This document shows positions 1 to 7,166 of a stretch of 23,769 bases of DNA, one piece after another; within the stretch, counting starts at the first letter, position 1; each line of letters starts with the position of its first letter. The DNA comes from Synergistaceae bacterium (GTDB lineage: Bacteria; Synergistota; Synergistia; Synergistales; Aminobacteriaceae). Where the stretch lies: contig JAISSA010000078.1 of assembly GCA_031273365.1 (NCBI GenBank), forward strand, positions 1 to 23,769, in the 5' to 3' direction. The notes under the pieces are model-generated. The model was not told where the DNA came from. It did no database searches and saw nothing but the letters and a program-made list of their open reading frames with translations. Made by a program: the position numbers and the translations under genes.

Positions 1-13
1 CCTGCTTTACCTG

Positions 14-916
14 CTACACGTTGCCCAGGTGCACGTGCGTCAGTTTTTGCCCGGCGAGGGCCGCAAAGTCCCTCATCAGGGCGACGTCGGTCGGCGGGGC
101 GGAGTGGTTGTACGCGGGAAAATAACGCGAGATGTGGAGGGGAATTTCCGGCCCAATCCCGGCGATCCAGTCCACCATCGTCCTGAACCCGATGCGGGAG
201 TCGCTGATGCCCGGAACGACGAGGTTGGTCAGTTCCACGTGCACGCCCGCGCGCACGAGATTTTCCACGTTTTCCCTCACGACGTCGAGCGAGCCTCCCA
301 TCGCGGAGTATTGTGCGGCGTCGAACGTCTTGACGTCGACGTTTGCGGCGTCGAGGAGGGGAGCGAGCTCCCCGGCGAATTCCGGCCCCCACATGCCGTT
401 CGTGACCAGCGCCACGGCGATCCGGGCTTTCTTCAGCAGGGGCGCGGCCCGGAGGATGTACTCGGCCTGCAGCGTCGGTTCATTGTACGTCCAGGCCACC
501 GCCGACAGGCCCATGTCCCGCACGCGCGCGACCAATTCTTCGGGCTCGAGCGTCAGGAGTCTCACGCTCCCCGTTCCCCCGGCGGGATGGGAGATGGCGT
601 GGTTCTGACAGAAGGGACAGCGCATGTTGCAGCCCACGCTGCCCAGTGAAAAAATTTTCGAGCCCGGACGCCAGTGGTAAAGCGGTTTTTTCTCGATCGG
701 ATCGACGGCGCAGGAGCTGAAGCGGCCAAGGTACGGCGACGAAAGATTTTTCCCTTTCCCGTCGTACTCCCGCACTCCGCAGAGTCCGTGCGCCCCGGCG
801 GGAACGAGACACCGGTGAAAGCAGAGCCCGCACCTCGCGCCCTTCTCTTCCTTCGCCCACCACCGGGCTTCGATCTTCAGATCGATTGCCGGATCGATTG
901 CCGGATCGATTGCCAC
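14..916 (-). CDS. amrS: AmmeMemoRadiSam system radical SAM enzyme
   Basis: Cytoplasmic radical SAM protein of 300 residues, the usual size for AmrS. The cluster motif is CX3CX2C at C96, C100 and C103 (GCNMRCPFC). It is preceded by the family's cysteine-rich N-terminus (CGLCFHRC at 29-36, GLCGVR near 45-49) and followed by a YNEPT motif typical of the PflA/AmrS-like branch. Radical SAM enzymes cleave S-adenosylmethionine to a 5'-deoxyadenosyl radical; the substrate of AmrS is not established. The start is GTG at 916, with GGAGG about ten bases upstream. The first 12 codons are made of a tandem 12-bp repeat (AIDP units), so the true start could be slightly downstream. It lies 31 bases after amrA and is probably cotranscribed with it. 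The third partner, Memo (AmrB), is not visible; the gene ends 13 bases from the window edge. Confidence 0.93.
   Translation of the reverse strand: MAIDPAIDPAIDLKIEARWWAKEEKGARCGLCFHRCLVPAGAHGLCGVREYDGKGKNLSSPYLGRFSSCAVDPIEKKPLYHWRPGSKIFSLGSVGCNMRCPFCQNHAISHPAGGTGSVRLLTLEPEELVARVRDMGLSAVAWTYNEPTLQAEYILRAAPLLKKARIAVALVTNGMWGPEFAGELAPLLDAANVDVKTFDAAQYSAMGGSLDVVRENVENLVRAGVHVELTNLVVPGISDSRIGFRTMVDWIAGIGPEIPLHISRYFPAYNHSAPPTDVALMRDFAALAGQKLTHVHLGNV
880..915 (-). repeat. 12-bp tandem repeat, three copies, at the 5' end of amrS
   Basis: Three consecutive copies of a 12-base unit (plus strand GATCGATTGCCG, last base of the third copy changed to A) at 880-891, 892-903 and 904-915. The unit is in frame and encodes repeated Ala-Ile-Asp-Pro directly after the GTG start. 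Copy-number change would lengthen or shorten the N-terminus without a frameshift. Each unit contains the palindrome ATCGAT. Confidence 0.9.
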
Positions 917-947
917 GACGACCCCGCCTCCGCGGTCTGCATGAAGG

Positions 948-1493
948 TCACTCAGCCTCTTTGTACCGATCCACGCGAAAACGCTCGATCGCGATCCCGT
1001 TCAGGTTCCCGATGCCCGCCTTCTGCGCCGCGATGCCGATCTGGCGCTCGACGGTGTCGACCCCCTCCAGGTCGGGCAACAGGACGCCCCGCAGCCCGCC
1101 CTTCGAGACGATCACCCCCCAGACGGCGGGGTCCAGAGCGCTTCGATCCGGGACGGGCTCCGGCAGGCTCAGCACGTCGACGGAAAAGGTGACCGCATCG
1201 AGCTCTGAGGCGACCATCGGGCGGAATCGCGGATCGCGCGTCGAAGCCGCGACGGCGTTGGACACGATCTCGCGATCCAGCGTCGGAGACACGGGAAGAA
1301 TCGTCCCGATGCAACCGCGCAGGTCGCCGCGCAGGGTTTTGATCGAAACGAAACACGCCCGCCCGATGTTCCAGAGCGCGGCGTCCGCGTCAACCTCGCT
1401 TCCCGACGCAGGCAGCGCCCCGCCCTTCAGCAGTCGCTCCACGGTCAGGCGCGCCAGTTTCACATAAGGATGAAGATTGCTTTCCCGATCCAC
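948..1493 (-). CDS. amrA: AMMECR1-domain protein (AmmeMemoRadiSam system protein A)
   Basis: Small cytoplasmic protein, 181 residues from the chosen start, covering the whole AMMECR1 domain. The family signature LRGCIG is at about residues 58-63, and the N-terminus (LHPYVKLARLTVE) matches the usual beginning of the domain. Biochemical function is not established for the family; it is recurrently encoded with a radical SAM protein and a Memo-type protein. I chose GTG at 1493 because AGGAGG lies 11 bases upstream. An in-frame ATG at 1532 would add 13 residues but has no ribosome binding site. It is first in a two-gene unit with amrS, behind a promoter at 1551-1579. Confidence 0.92.
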   Translation of the reverse strand: MDRESNLHPYVKLARLTVERLLKGGALPASGSEVDADAALWNIGRACFVSIKTLRGDLRGCIGTILPVSPTLDREIVSNAVAASTRDPRFRPMVASELDAVTFSVDVLSLPEPVPDRSALDPAVWGVIVSKGGLRGVLLPDLEGVDTVERQIGIAAQKAGIGNLNGIAIERFRVDRYKEAE

Positions 1494-1550
1494 GCTTAAC
1501 GATCCCTCCTGTCTGACCTGCGCCGACTGCATTCAGCGCATCATGGACGT

Positions 1551-1579
1551 AGTATAGCCTGATGTTTGACGTCATGCAA
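1551..1579 (-). promoter_or_regulatory. Candidate sigma-70-type promoter for amrA-amrS, with a TGACGTCA palindrome
   Basis: Read on the minus strand, a -35-like TTGCAT (1574-1579) is followed after exactly 17 bases by TATACT (1551-1556), a five-of-six match to the -10 consensus. The spacer overlaps a perfect 8-base palindrome TGACGTCA (1567-1574) that could be an operator. The promoter is about 60 bases upstream of the preferred amrA start, in the divergent region shared with araD. Confidence 0.55.
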
Positions 1580-1603
1580 CGCCGGATTTGTTCGGCCTGG
1601 CTG

Positions 1604-1633
1604 CTGGCAATTTCCGTAAAATATTGATATATT
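1604..1633 (+). promoter_or_regulatory. Candidate promoter for araD
   Basis: CTGGCA (1604-1609, four of six to the -35 consensus) and TATATT (1628-1633, close to the -10 consensus) are separated by 18 bases in an AT-rich stretch about 45 bases before the araD start. The call rests on consensus matching alone. The araD ribosome binding site GGGAGG lies near 1662-1667. Confidence 0.4.
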
Positions 1634-1675
1634 TTAACAGGATGCGCAAAATCGACATTCACGGGAGGACGCGAC

Positions 1676-2368
1676 GTGCTGGAAGAACTCAAAGAACAGG
1701 TATACGCGGGCAACGCGGCCCTGCCCAAAAAGGGGCTGGTGACTTTCACCTGGGGTAACGTTTCGGGCGTCGACCGGGCGTCGGGGCTGGTGGTCATCAA
1801 ACCCTCCGGCGTCGAGTACGAGGCCCTGTCGCCGGAGAGCATGGTGGTTGTGGACCTGGACGGCCGGCGAATCGAGGGGGCGTTCAGCCCCTCATCCGAC
1901 ACGCCCACGCATCTGGCCCTGTATCAGGCCTTTCCGGAGATTGGAGGCATCGTTCACACCCACAGCCGGTGGGCCACGATTTTCGCCCAGGCCGGGCGGG
2001 GGATTCCCCCTCTGGGGACGACCCACGCCGACTACTTCTACGGGGAGATTCCCTGCACCCGAAAAATGACCCCCGAAGAAATTTCCGGGGCGTATGAAAG
2101 AGAGACCGGGGCCGTCATTGTCGAGCGTTTTCGGGGCATCCCGGTCCGGGATGTTCCGGCCGTGCTGGTGCACGGGCACGGCCCCTTCGCCTGGGGGGAG
2201 GACGCGTCCCTGGCCGTGCATAACGCGGCGGTGCTGGAAGAGGTGGCCATGATGGCCTGGCACAGCCTGCTTCTCGCGGGACCGGACTGGGAGCCCATGC
2301 AGCGGGAGCTTCTGGACAGGCATTTTTTGCGCAAACACGGCCCAGGCGCTTATTACGGACAGCTCTGA
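1676..2368 (+). CDS. araD: L-ribulose-5-phosphate 4-epimerase (class II aldolase family)
   Basis: Protein of 230 residues, matching the roughly 230 of AraD. It would interconvert L-ribulose 5-phosphate and D-xylulose 5-phosphate using a divalent metal, usually zinc. Visible features are the metal-binding VHTHS (H94, H96) and HGHG near residue 165, the catalytic Asp in THADYFYG (D119), substrate-loop motifs WGNVS and KPSG, and the C-terminal tyrosines in GAYYGQ. This full set favours AraD over fuculose- or rhamnulose-phosphate aldolases, although UlaF and SgaE-type ascorbate-pathway epimerases are close relatives. The GTG start at 1676 has GGGAGG at a good distance. It stands alone: no arabinose kinase, isomerase or transporter is nearby, so the source of its substrate is not shown. 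It converges on the Schlafen-type gene with 54 bases between stops. Confidence 0.88.
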   Translation: MLEELKEQVYAGNAALPKKGLVTFTWGNVSGVDRASGLVVIKPSGVEYEALSPESMVVVDLDGRRIEGAFSPSSDTPTHLALYQAFPEIGGIVHTHSRWATIFAQAGRGIPPLGTTHADYFYGEIPCTRKMTPEEISGAYERETGAVIVERFRGIPVRDVPAVLVHGHGPFAWGEDASLAVHNAAVLEEVAMMAWHSLLLAGPDWEPMQRELLDRHFLRKHGPGAYYGQL

Positions 2369-2422
2369 CCGAGCGGGTTATCAATGCCGGGGGTTATCGA
2401 TACAGTGTCCAATTACGGCCGA

Positions 2423-3838
2423 TTAGCGTATGTTGTGCAAAAATTCGCGCCCTTGGTTCGTAAGACGATATTTTTGCTTACTACTGCGCGGTTTTTCGGG
2501 ATTTGTCATCTCCAGCAGGCCATTTTCAAGAAGGGGCCTGAAGATTGTGTCTGTGAAGTGTTTTCGGTCGCTGAATCCGCTCGCCTCCTGTAATACTGAT
2601 CGGGAGGTCTCATTATTGGCCGCGCGCAAAACAGCCAACACCTGGGGGGTACTTGAGGGGTACCTGGGGGGTACAGATTTAGAACGGGTATGTTCGCTAT
2701 TTATCGAGCCGGCGTTGCGGCGTATGATTCTATCTTCCGGAGCGGTAAACTTTATCATAATATCGTTGGGGTGGACGGTATATTCCGGGCGTGGAATCCC
2801 GTCTTCGTCGCAGGCATGGCAGATTTTCTCGATGCCGCGCCCCCAACTCTCGATAAATCCGGCGAGGTAGAAGACATGGGCAATCGACGGATTAAACGGT
2901 TGGGAGGAATGTTTGCCCAGAAGGTATTGGGCCGTCCAGGACTCCGGCAAACGGCAGTTATTCGCGATGTAGATTTTGTCGTCATATACGCTGATCTGAA
3001 TGGGGACGCCGCTGCTGTAGTCCTTATGGACAATAGCATTGAGCAACGCTTCTCTCAGAGCCGCCTCCGGGAACGGATAACGTTCTATACGTTGAATGCC
3101 TTTATATGAAATTTTCGCTTTCAGATATTTGAAGTATACGAGGTCGAGCGTCCTGTCCGCCTGAGTGAAAAGCGACCCGGTTACGATGTCCTGATAGATC
3201 AAATCGGCATCTGTTTCGAAGAATCCTATCTTGATGTATGTGCCGGTGAACAGACGTTCCAGTTCTTTGCCGAAAACGAGCAGAGCCGCGTTGGTCAGAT
3301 ACTCGCCGTTTTTCATCCTGAGTTTTTCAATAACGGTTTCGACAGATTCCGATAAGGCCGTCTCATCGAGCCGGCCTTTCCTGATGGCTCTCGCGCAAAA
3401 ATCTCGCACAACATTTTCGTCAATATCCGCAATGTCAACACGAGGAAGCGGCGACGAATCCCAGTGGACGCCTCTGCGCCGCAAAATAAACGCCTCCAGT
3501 GCCGCACCTCTAAGCAGTTGGTTCGTCGCGCCGCTTCGATAGTAAAAAGCCCCCTTGCACGAGATCGCTACGGGATGAGGCGGCACATCGATTTCAATGT
3601 ACTCTTTGTCGCCATCGTGAAGATTGACGTTTACGGTGATGCCCATCGTGTTATTGATCTTGTTCGGAAGGTCTTCCAACAGCTTGCGGCTGTCTTTCAG
3701 GCCTACCGGATTTCCTTTGTTGTCCAAACCAATATAGAGCTTGCCGCCTTCAGCGTTGGCAAAGCCGCATATCCAGGCGAGGTATTCATCTTTCCAGATA
3801 GCTTTCCATTCAGTGTTCTGGTTTTCCTTTACGATCAT
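2423..3838 (-). CDS. Schlafen/AlbA_2-domain ATP-binding protein with C-terminal winged helix
   Basis: 471 residues from the preferred start. In order: an AlbA_2 (Schlafen-type) nucleic-acid-binding domain at about 5-125 (NTEWK, then FANAEGGKLYIGLDNKG); a middle region; a GHKL-type ATPase domain from about 263 to 365 (EALLNAIVHKDY, then ESWGRGIEKI); a Pro-rich linker near 389-399; and a winged-helix-like C-terminus ending KYRLTNQGREFL. Proteins of this build are annotated as ATP-binding transcriptional regulators, and some are linked to phage defence; neither role is proven here. The ATG at 3838 has GGGAG eight bases upstream. The frame stays open to 4093, but the added residues are not domain-like and overlap the neighbouring symporter gene. 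The linker is encoded by an 11-bp tandem repeat. Nothing around it indicates its target. Confidence 0.88.
   Translation of the reverse strand: MIVKENQNTEWKAIWKDEYLAWICGFANAEGGKLYIGLDNKGNPVGLKDSRKLLEDLPNKINNTMGITVNVNLHDGDKEYIEIDVPPHPVAISCKGAFYYRSGATNQLLRGAALEAFILRRRGVHWDSSPLPRVDIADIDENVVRDFCARAIRKGRLDETALSESVETVIEKLRMKNGEYLTNAALLVFGKELERLFTGTYIKIGFFETDADLIYQDIVTGSLFTQADRTLDLVYFKYLKAKISYKGIQRIERYPFPEAALREALLNAIVHKDYSSGVPIQISVYDDKIYIANNCRLPESWTAQYLLGKHSSQPFNPSIAHVFYLAGFIESWGRGIEKICHACDEDGIPRPEYTVHPNDIMIKFTAPEDRIIRRNAGSINSEHTRSKSVPPRYPSSTPQVLAVLRAANNETSRSVLQEASGFSDRKHFTDTIFRPLLENGLLEMTNPEKPRSSKQKYRLTNQGREFLHNIR
2642..2674 (-). repeat. 11-bp tandem repeat, three copies, inside the Schlafen-type gene
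   Basis: Three perfectly spaced 11-base units on the plus strand: CTGGGGGGTAC (2642-2652), TTGAGGGGTAC (2653-2663) and CTGGGGGGTAC (2664-2674). The first and third are identical. On the minus strand they encode the linker VPPRYPSSTPQ between the ATPase and the winged helix. Because 11 is not a multiple of 3, gain or loss of one unit would shift the frame and remove the C-terminal domain. Confidence 0.9.
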
Positions 3839-3900
3839 GTCGTTTGCTCCCATGCGCGACAAAAATTTGCGTTTCGATTCAGGCTGAAACCTTTGTGTCG

Positions 3901-3939
3901 ATTTTATCACAGGAATGTTCCGCAGGCAGCCCCCCCCCC
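3901..3939 (-). promoter_or_regulatory. Ten-base G tract and weak promoter upstream of the Schlafen-type gene
   Basis: The plus strand has ten consecutive C residues (3930-3939), which is a G10 tract in the direction of the Schlafen-type gene and about 92 bases before its ATG. Downstream of it on the minus strand is TGTGATAAAAT (around 3901-3911), an extended -10-like element. A position 17 bases further up reads GGCTGC and touches the end of the G tract, so tract length could affect promoter output. The homopolymer is certain; the promoter is a guess. No terminator is evident after the symporter gene that ends at 3972. Confidence 0.4.
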
Positions 3940-3971
3940 AAACCACAGAGACCGGGGCCGTCAGGGGAACC

Positions 3972-5366
3972 CTATTTTTTCCTGAACACTGTCGGCCCGG
4001 AGGAGCGACAGTAGCCCAGGAATATGACGAAGATGCTGACTCCCAGCCCTGGAAACAGCGCGTCCACGTGCAGAGTGGAGAAGTGCGCGACAATCAGCGC
4101 GACCATTCCCAGAATGCTGGAGGCGACGGCGAAGCCGCGATGCACTCTGCCGGAAAAGAACAGCGCCGCGTAAAAAGGCGCCAGCGTGACGACAGCCCGC
4201 AACCCCATCGACAAAACACTCCATGTCAGAATTCCGCTTTGCGCGTTGGCGACCGCGGCAACCGCGGTAAAGATCAAAATGGAGACGATCAGGATGCGGG
4301 AGATGAGCAACAGCTTACGTCCGTCGGCCTGCCTGTCGATCAGAATGTGGTAGAGGTTATTGACAAGAATGGTGGAGAGCCCCAGCAGGTTGCCGGCAAT
4401 GGTCCCCACGATGGCCAGCAAAAGCGTCGCGAGAACAATGCCGCTTCCAAAAGAAGGCAGATACTGCAAGGCAAAACGCGGGAACGCGTGCTGACCGTCG
4501 AGCCCTGGAAAACGGATGCGCATATAGTAGCCGACGCAGGTGCTGAACAGGCCTATCGGCAGGATCAGACATGTGCTTGACAGGACGGCCTGCCTCGTGG
4601 CGCGATCGCTCTTCCCGGACAGGATTGCCTGAAAGTAGGTTTGGGTCGAGAGAACCCCCAGCGCCACGGCAAGTCCGTTGCCGACGTCGGTGTTGAAGCC
4701 GCGCACGAAAAGATTGAAATACTGCTCGTGCGGCAGGGCGCGATAGATGCCTTCGATTCCCCCTGCCATGCGTACTGCAAGAGTCCCGCAGGTGAGGGTT
4801 CCCGCGTACAACAGCGTCATTTTGACGATCCCCAGCAGCCCGGTGCTGTTGACGCCTCCGAACACCACATAGCAGAGGGAGAGCACGGCTGTTACGGCGG
4901 CGCAGAGCCATGGGCCAAACTGGAAGACAGTAGAAAGCAGCGCCTGAGCCGCCAGAAGTTGCGAGACGATGTTGAAAACCAGCCCCAGCGAGGCCAGCAC
5001 ACTGGTAACGATGCCGGCAGAGCTGCCAAATTCTCTGAGTATCACTTCCTGAATGGAGTTACAGCCGCTGCGTCGCGCCGGAACCGTGTGGAACACGAGC
5101 AGAAGGCATCCCAGGGCCGAGCCCAGCGTAAAGAACCAGGCGGAAAGTCCGTAATTGAACGCGAGCTGCGCGACGCCGATTGTGGCGGAGCCCCCCACCA
5201 GAGTGCCCAATATCGTGCCGCTGACCATGTGGGGCCCCGCGTCCCTGAGTCCGACGTCAAAATCCGAGACGTTCCTGACCTTTTTCCCCGAGTAGATCCC
5301 CAACCCCATGATCAACAGCAGAACACAACCAGCGCCCAACAGGTGTACGAAGGTCAGCTCTTTCAT
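3972..5366 (-). CDS. Sodium:solute symporter family protein
   Basis: Integral membrane protein of 464 residues with about twelve to thirteen hydrophobic segments. The N-terminus places one helix before the GIYSGKKVRNVSDFDVGLR loop and then a GTLVGGSATIGVAQLA helix, the typical start of SSS-family (PutP/PanF-like) transporters; residues 20-75 carry the usual sodium-site helix. It probably imports an organic acid or related solute with sodium. The ATG at 5366 has only a weak AGAGAG site. It is the last gene of the long operon, 30 bases after an MBL-fold hydrolase gene, so the two proteins probably share a substrate. Substrate cannot be deduced. Possible alternatives inside the family are pantothenate, proline or monocarboxylate carriers. 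Confidence 0.85.
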   Translation of the reverse strand: MKELTFVHLLGAGCVLLLIMGLGIYSGKKVRNVSDFDVGLRDAGPHMVSGTILGTLVGGSATIGVAQLAFNYGLSAWFFTLGSALGCLLLVFHTVPARRSGCNSIQEVILREFGSSAGIVTSVLASLGLVFNIVSQLLAAQALLSTVFQFGPWLCAAVTAVLSLCYVVFGGVNSTGLLGIVKMTLLYAGTLTCGTLAVRMAGGIEGIYRALPHEQYFNLFVRGFNTDVGNGLAVALGVLSTQTYFQAILSGKSDRATRQAVLSSTCLILPIGLFSTCVGYYMRIRFPGLDGQHAFPRFALQYLPSFGSGIVLATLLLAIVGTIAGNLLGLSTILVNNLYHILIDRQADGRKLLLISRILIVSILIFTAVAAVANAQSGILTWSVLSMGLRAVVTLAPFYAALFFSGRVHRGFAVASSILGMVALIVAHFSTLHVDALFPGLGVSIFVIFLGYCRSSGPTVFRKK

Positions 5367-5396
5367 TGTATGCTCTCTTTTCTCACAGAAGTCGCT

Positions 5397-6368
5397 TCAG
5401 AGAAACCTGAATTGTCCGCCCGCCGTCTCCTGGATGATGCTGCCTTGCGCGACGAGGTATTCGAGGTGGGCCATAGCTTCCCCTACAGCAAACCATTTTT
5501 GTGATATGGAAAAACCCTGCCAGCCTGTACAGGACACCCAGGTCATTTCGGACGCAATTTCATAGGCTGTGGAATAAGGATGTTTTTTTGCGGTTTCATA
5601 GGCTTCCTGCAGCCTGGCCCGATGGTGTATGAGGAGCTCATCAATGCGCTTCCGGCAACTGCCTGTCGCCTGTCGGTGTGCGGATAAGGCCGTCCTGACG
5701 TCCAGTTTCCGCACATGCTCAAGGCTTTCCATATAGAGGCGCAAAGGAATCCGCTCGTCCCGCCAGGAGGTGATGTTGGGCGAAATGTCAAAGATAATAT
5801 GATCGCCACAGAAAAGCAGCTTTTGTTCTCCGGCGTAAAGGCACATATGCCCGGGCGTGTGCCCGGGCGTTTCAATCGCCTGGAGCCTGTAGGCTCCCAG
5901 GTCAAGCATAAAACCATCCTCAATGGTGACATAAACAGTATCCAACGAAGGAGCGTACTCCTGGATGGGGTTGGTGAGTCTGTTCTCCGTGATTTCTGCC
6001 TCGGAAAAACCGAAGCGGCTCAGGTAATTGTTGATTTTTTCCCATCCATCCGGAGAGATGACCTGCATCATGTAGGCATGATCCTTTTTGCTGATGTATA
6101 TTTTCGAGGTTGGCGAAGCGACGTGGTATGCCAGTCCGCAATGGTCAGAGTGCATGTGAGTGAGGAAAATGTCGGTCCGGTCCATATCCACATCAAGCGC
6201 TGCCAACGCAGCGGTAAGCGCTCTACGGCATTCTTCGTGATTAAAGCCCGTGTCGATGAGCAAATTTCGCCCGTGTCCCCGGACGAGATAGCTGTTCAGG
6301 CTTTTAAGGGGGTTGCCCGGCAGGGGAACCTCAATCAGGTGGATATTGGGTAAAATTTCCTTTGGCAT
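5397..6368 (-). CDS. MBL-fold metallo-hydrolase with C-terminal winged-helix extension
   Basis: Cytoplasmic protein of 323 residues with no signal peptide. The zinc-binding signature HMHSDH is at residues 71-76, followed by ETPGHTPGH near 165-173, CGDH near 188-191, and SAHR near 230, so all metal ligands are present. The last 90 or so residues (HPYSTAYEIASEM to the end) look like the winged-helix tail of the glyoxalase-II/LACTB2-like branch. Members hydrolyse thioesters, lactones or phosphoesters. An AAGGAG site lies 11 bases before the ATG. The gene sits 31 bases after a crotonase gene and 30 before the sodium symporter. Acyl-CoA or lactone hydrolysis fits the context best; the substrate is unknown. 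It is not closely similar to the other two MBL proteins in the operon. Confidence 0.87.
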   Translation of the reverse strand: MPKEILPNIHLIEVPLPGNPLKSLNSYLVRGHGRNLLIDTGFNHEECRRALTAALAALDVDMDRTDIFLTHMHSDHCGLAYHVASPTSKIYISKKDHAYMMQVISPDGWEKINNYLSRFGFSEAEITENRLTNPIQEYAPSLDTVYVTIEDGFMLDLGAYRLQAIETPGHTPGHMCLYAGEQKLLFCGDHIIFDISPNITSWRDERIPLRLYMESLEHVRKLDVRTALSAHRQATGSCRKRIDELLIHHRARLQEAYETAKKHPYSTAYEIASEMTWVSCTGWQGFSISQKWFAVGEAMAHLEYLVAQGSIIQETAGGQFRFL

Positions 6369-6399
6369 CGACCACGACGCTCCTTAAGTATCCCGCGCG

Positions 6400-7164
6400 T
6401 TACCTGCCCCTGAAGACGGGCGCGCGTTTTTCAAAAAAGGCCCTTTGGGCTTCTTTGGAATCCTCGTAGGCCGAGGCCCTGCGGGTATAGCTCTGCTCGA
6501 CGGCGTAGCCCGTTTTGAGGTCCACGAACTCGATGCGGTTGAGAGCCTCTTTGTTCAGGCGCATGGTGGACGGGCACTTGCCGGAGATGAGGTTGGCCTG
6601 CTCCATTGCGACATCCATCAGTTTTGCAGGCAAAACGACCCGCAGGCAGCCCCATTTTTCGAGCTCCGCGGCAGAGACTTTATCGCCGTTATAGATCATG
6701 CGACGCATCACAAACTGCGGCACCATACGCGAGAGGAACTTCCCCGCCCCCATGACGCCCACGGTGATCTCCGGCGCGCCAATCACAGCGCGGCCGGTAG
6801 CGAAGATAATATCGCACACCGAGGCGTAGGCGAGCCCCGTCCCCAGACAATAGCCGTCGATCGCCGCAATGACGGGCACGGCACAATCATAAACGGCGAT
6901 AAAGGAATTGTAAACGACTCGATGGCGTATATGACCGTTATCGGGAGTCATGCCCTCAAAATCTTTGACGTCGTTGCCGGCGCACCAGTATTTTTCGTAA
7001 GCAGAGCGAAGGATCGCCACACGGCAGTTCCCGTCCGCGCCGATCGCGTCGAAAGTTTCGGTCATCTCCTGATAAAATTGCCTGTTGGCGGCGTTGACCG
7101 GCGCGTGCTCCATTGTGACAATGGAAATGTGGTCTTTTTTTTCGAGTTTGATAAATTCACCCAT
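6400..7164 (-). CDS. Enoyl-CoA hydratase/isomerase (crotonase) family protein with one catalytic Glu replaced
   Basis: 254 residues, a normal crotonase length. The oxyanion-hole segments CAGND (61-65) and LGTG (107-110) are present, as is the second acidic position in IGAPEI (E132). The first catalytic glutamate of enoyl-CoA hydratases, found as GGGCE in the paralogue near the right edge, is alanine here (A112 in LGTGLAY). With a single Glu, isomerase, decarboxylase, thioesterase or dehydrating activities are as likely as hydration. AAAGGAG lies eight bases before the ATG. The gene starts only two bases after the nitroreductase stop, so translation is probably coupled. It acts in the cytoplasm on a CoA thioester within the operon's pathway. 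Confidence 0.88.
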   Translation of the reverse strand: MGEFIKLEKKDHISIVTMEHAPVNAANRQFYQEMTETFDAIGADGNCRVAILRSAYEKYWCAGNDVKDFEGMTPDNGHIRHRVVYNSFIAVYDCAVPVIAAIDGYCLGTGLAYASVCDIIFATGRAVIGAPEITVGVMGAGKFLSRMVPQFVMRRMIYNGDKVSAAELEKWGCLRVVLPAKLMDVAMEQANLISGKCPSTMRLNKEALNRIEFVDLKTGYAVEQSYTRRASAYEDSKEAQRAFFEKRAPVFRGR

Positions 7165-7166
7165 CG

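Noticed and set aside
2375..2398. Direct repeat GGGTTATC (2375-2382 and 2391-2398) after araD
   Set aside because: Only two short copies, with no neighbouring integrase or matching site elsewhere; not enough for an attachment site or iteron.
2384..2593. Small plus-strand open frame after araD
   Set aside because: It overlaps the 3' end of the Schlafen-type gene and has no ribosome binding site or recognisable similarity.
3839..4093. Upstream extension of the Schlafen-type gene to 4093
   Set aside because: The added residues are low quality, span the G10 tract and overlap the symporter gene; a better ribosome binding site marks 3838.
4641..5504. Plus-strand open frame of 287 codons
   Set aside because: It is antisense to the sodium symporter gene; its translation is rich in charged residues with no domain, as expected of a shadow of a membrane protein gene.
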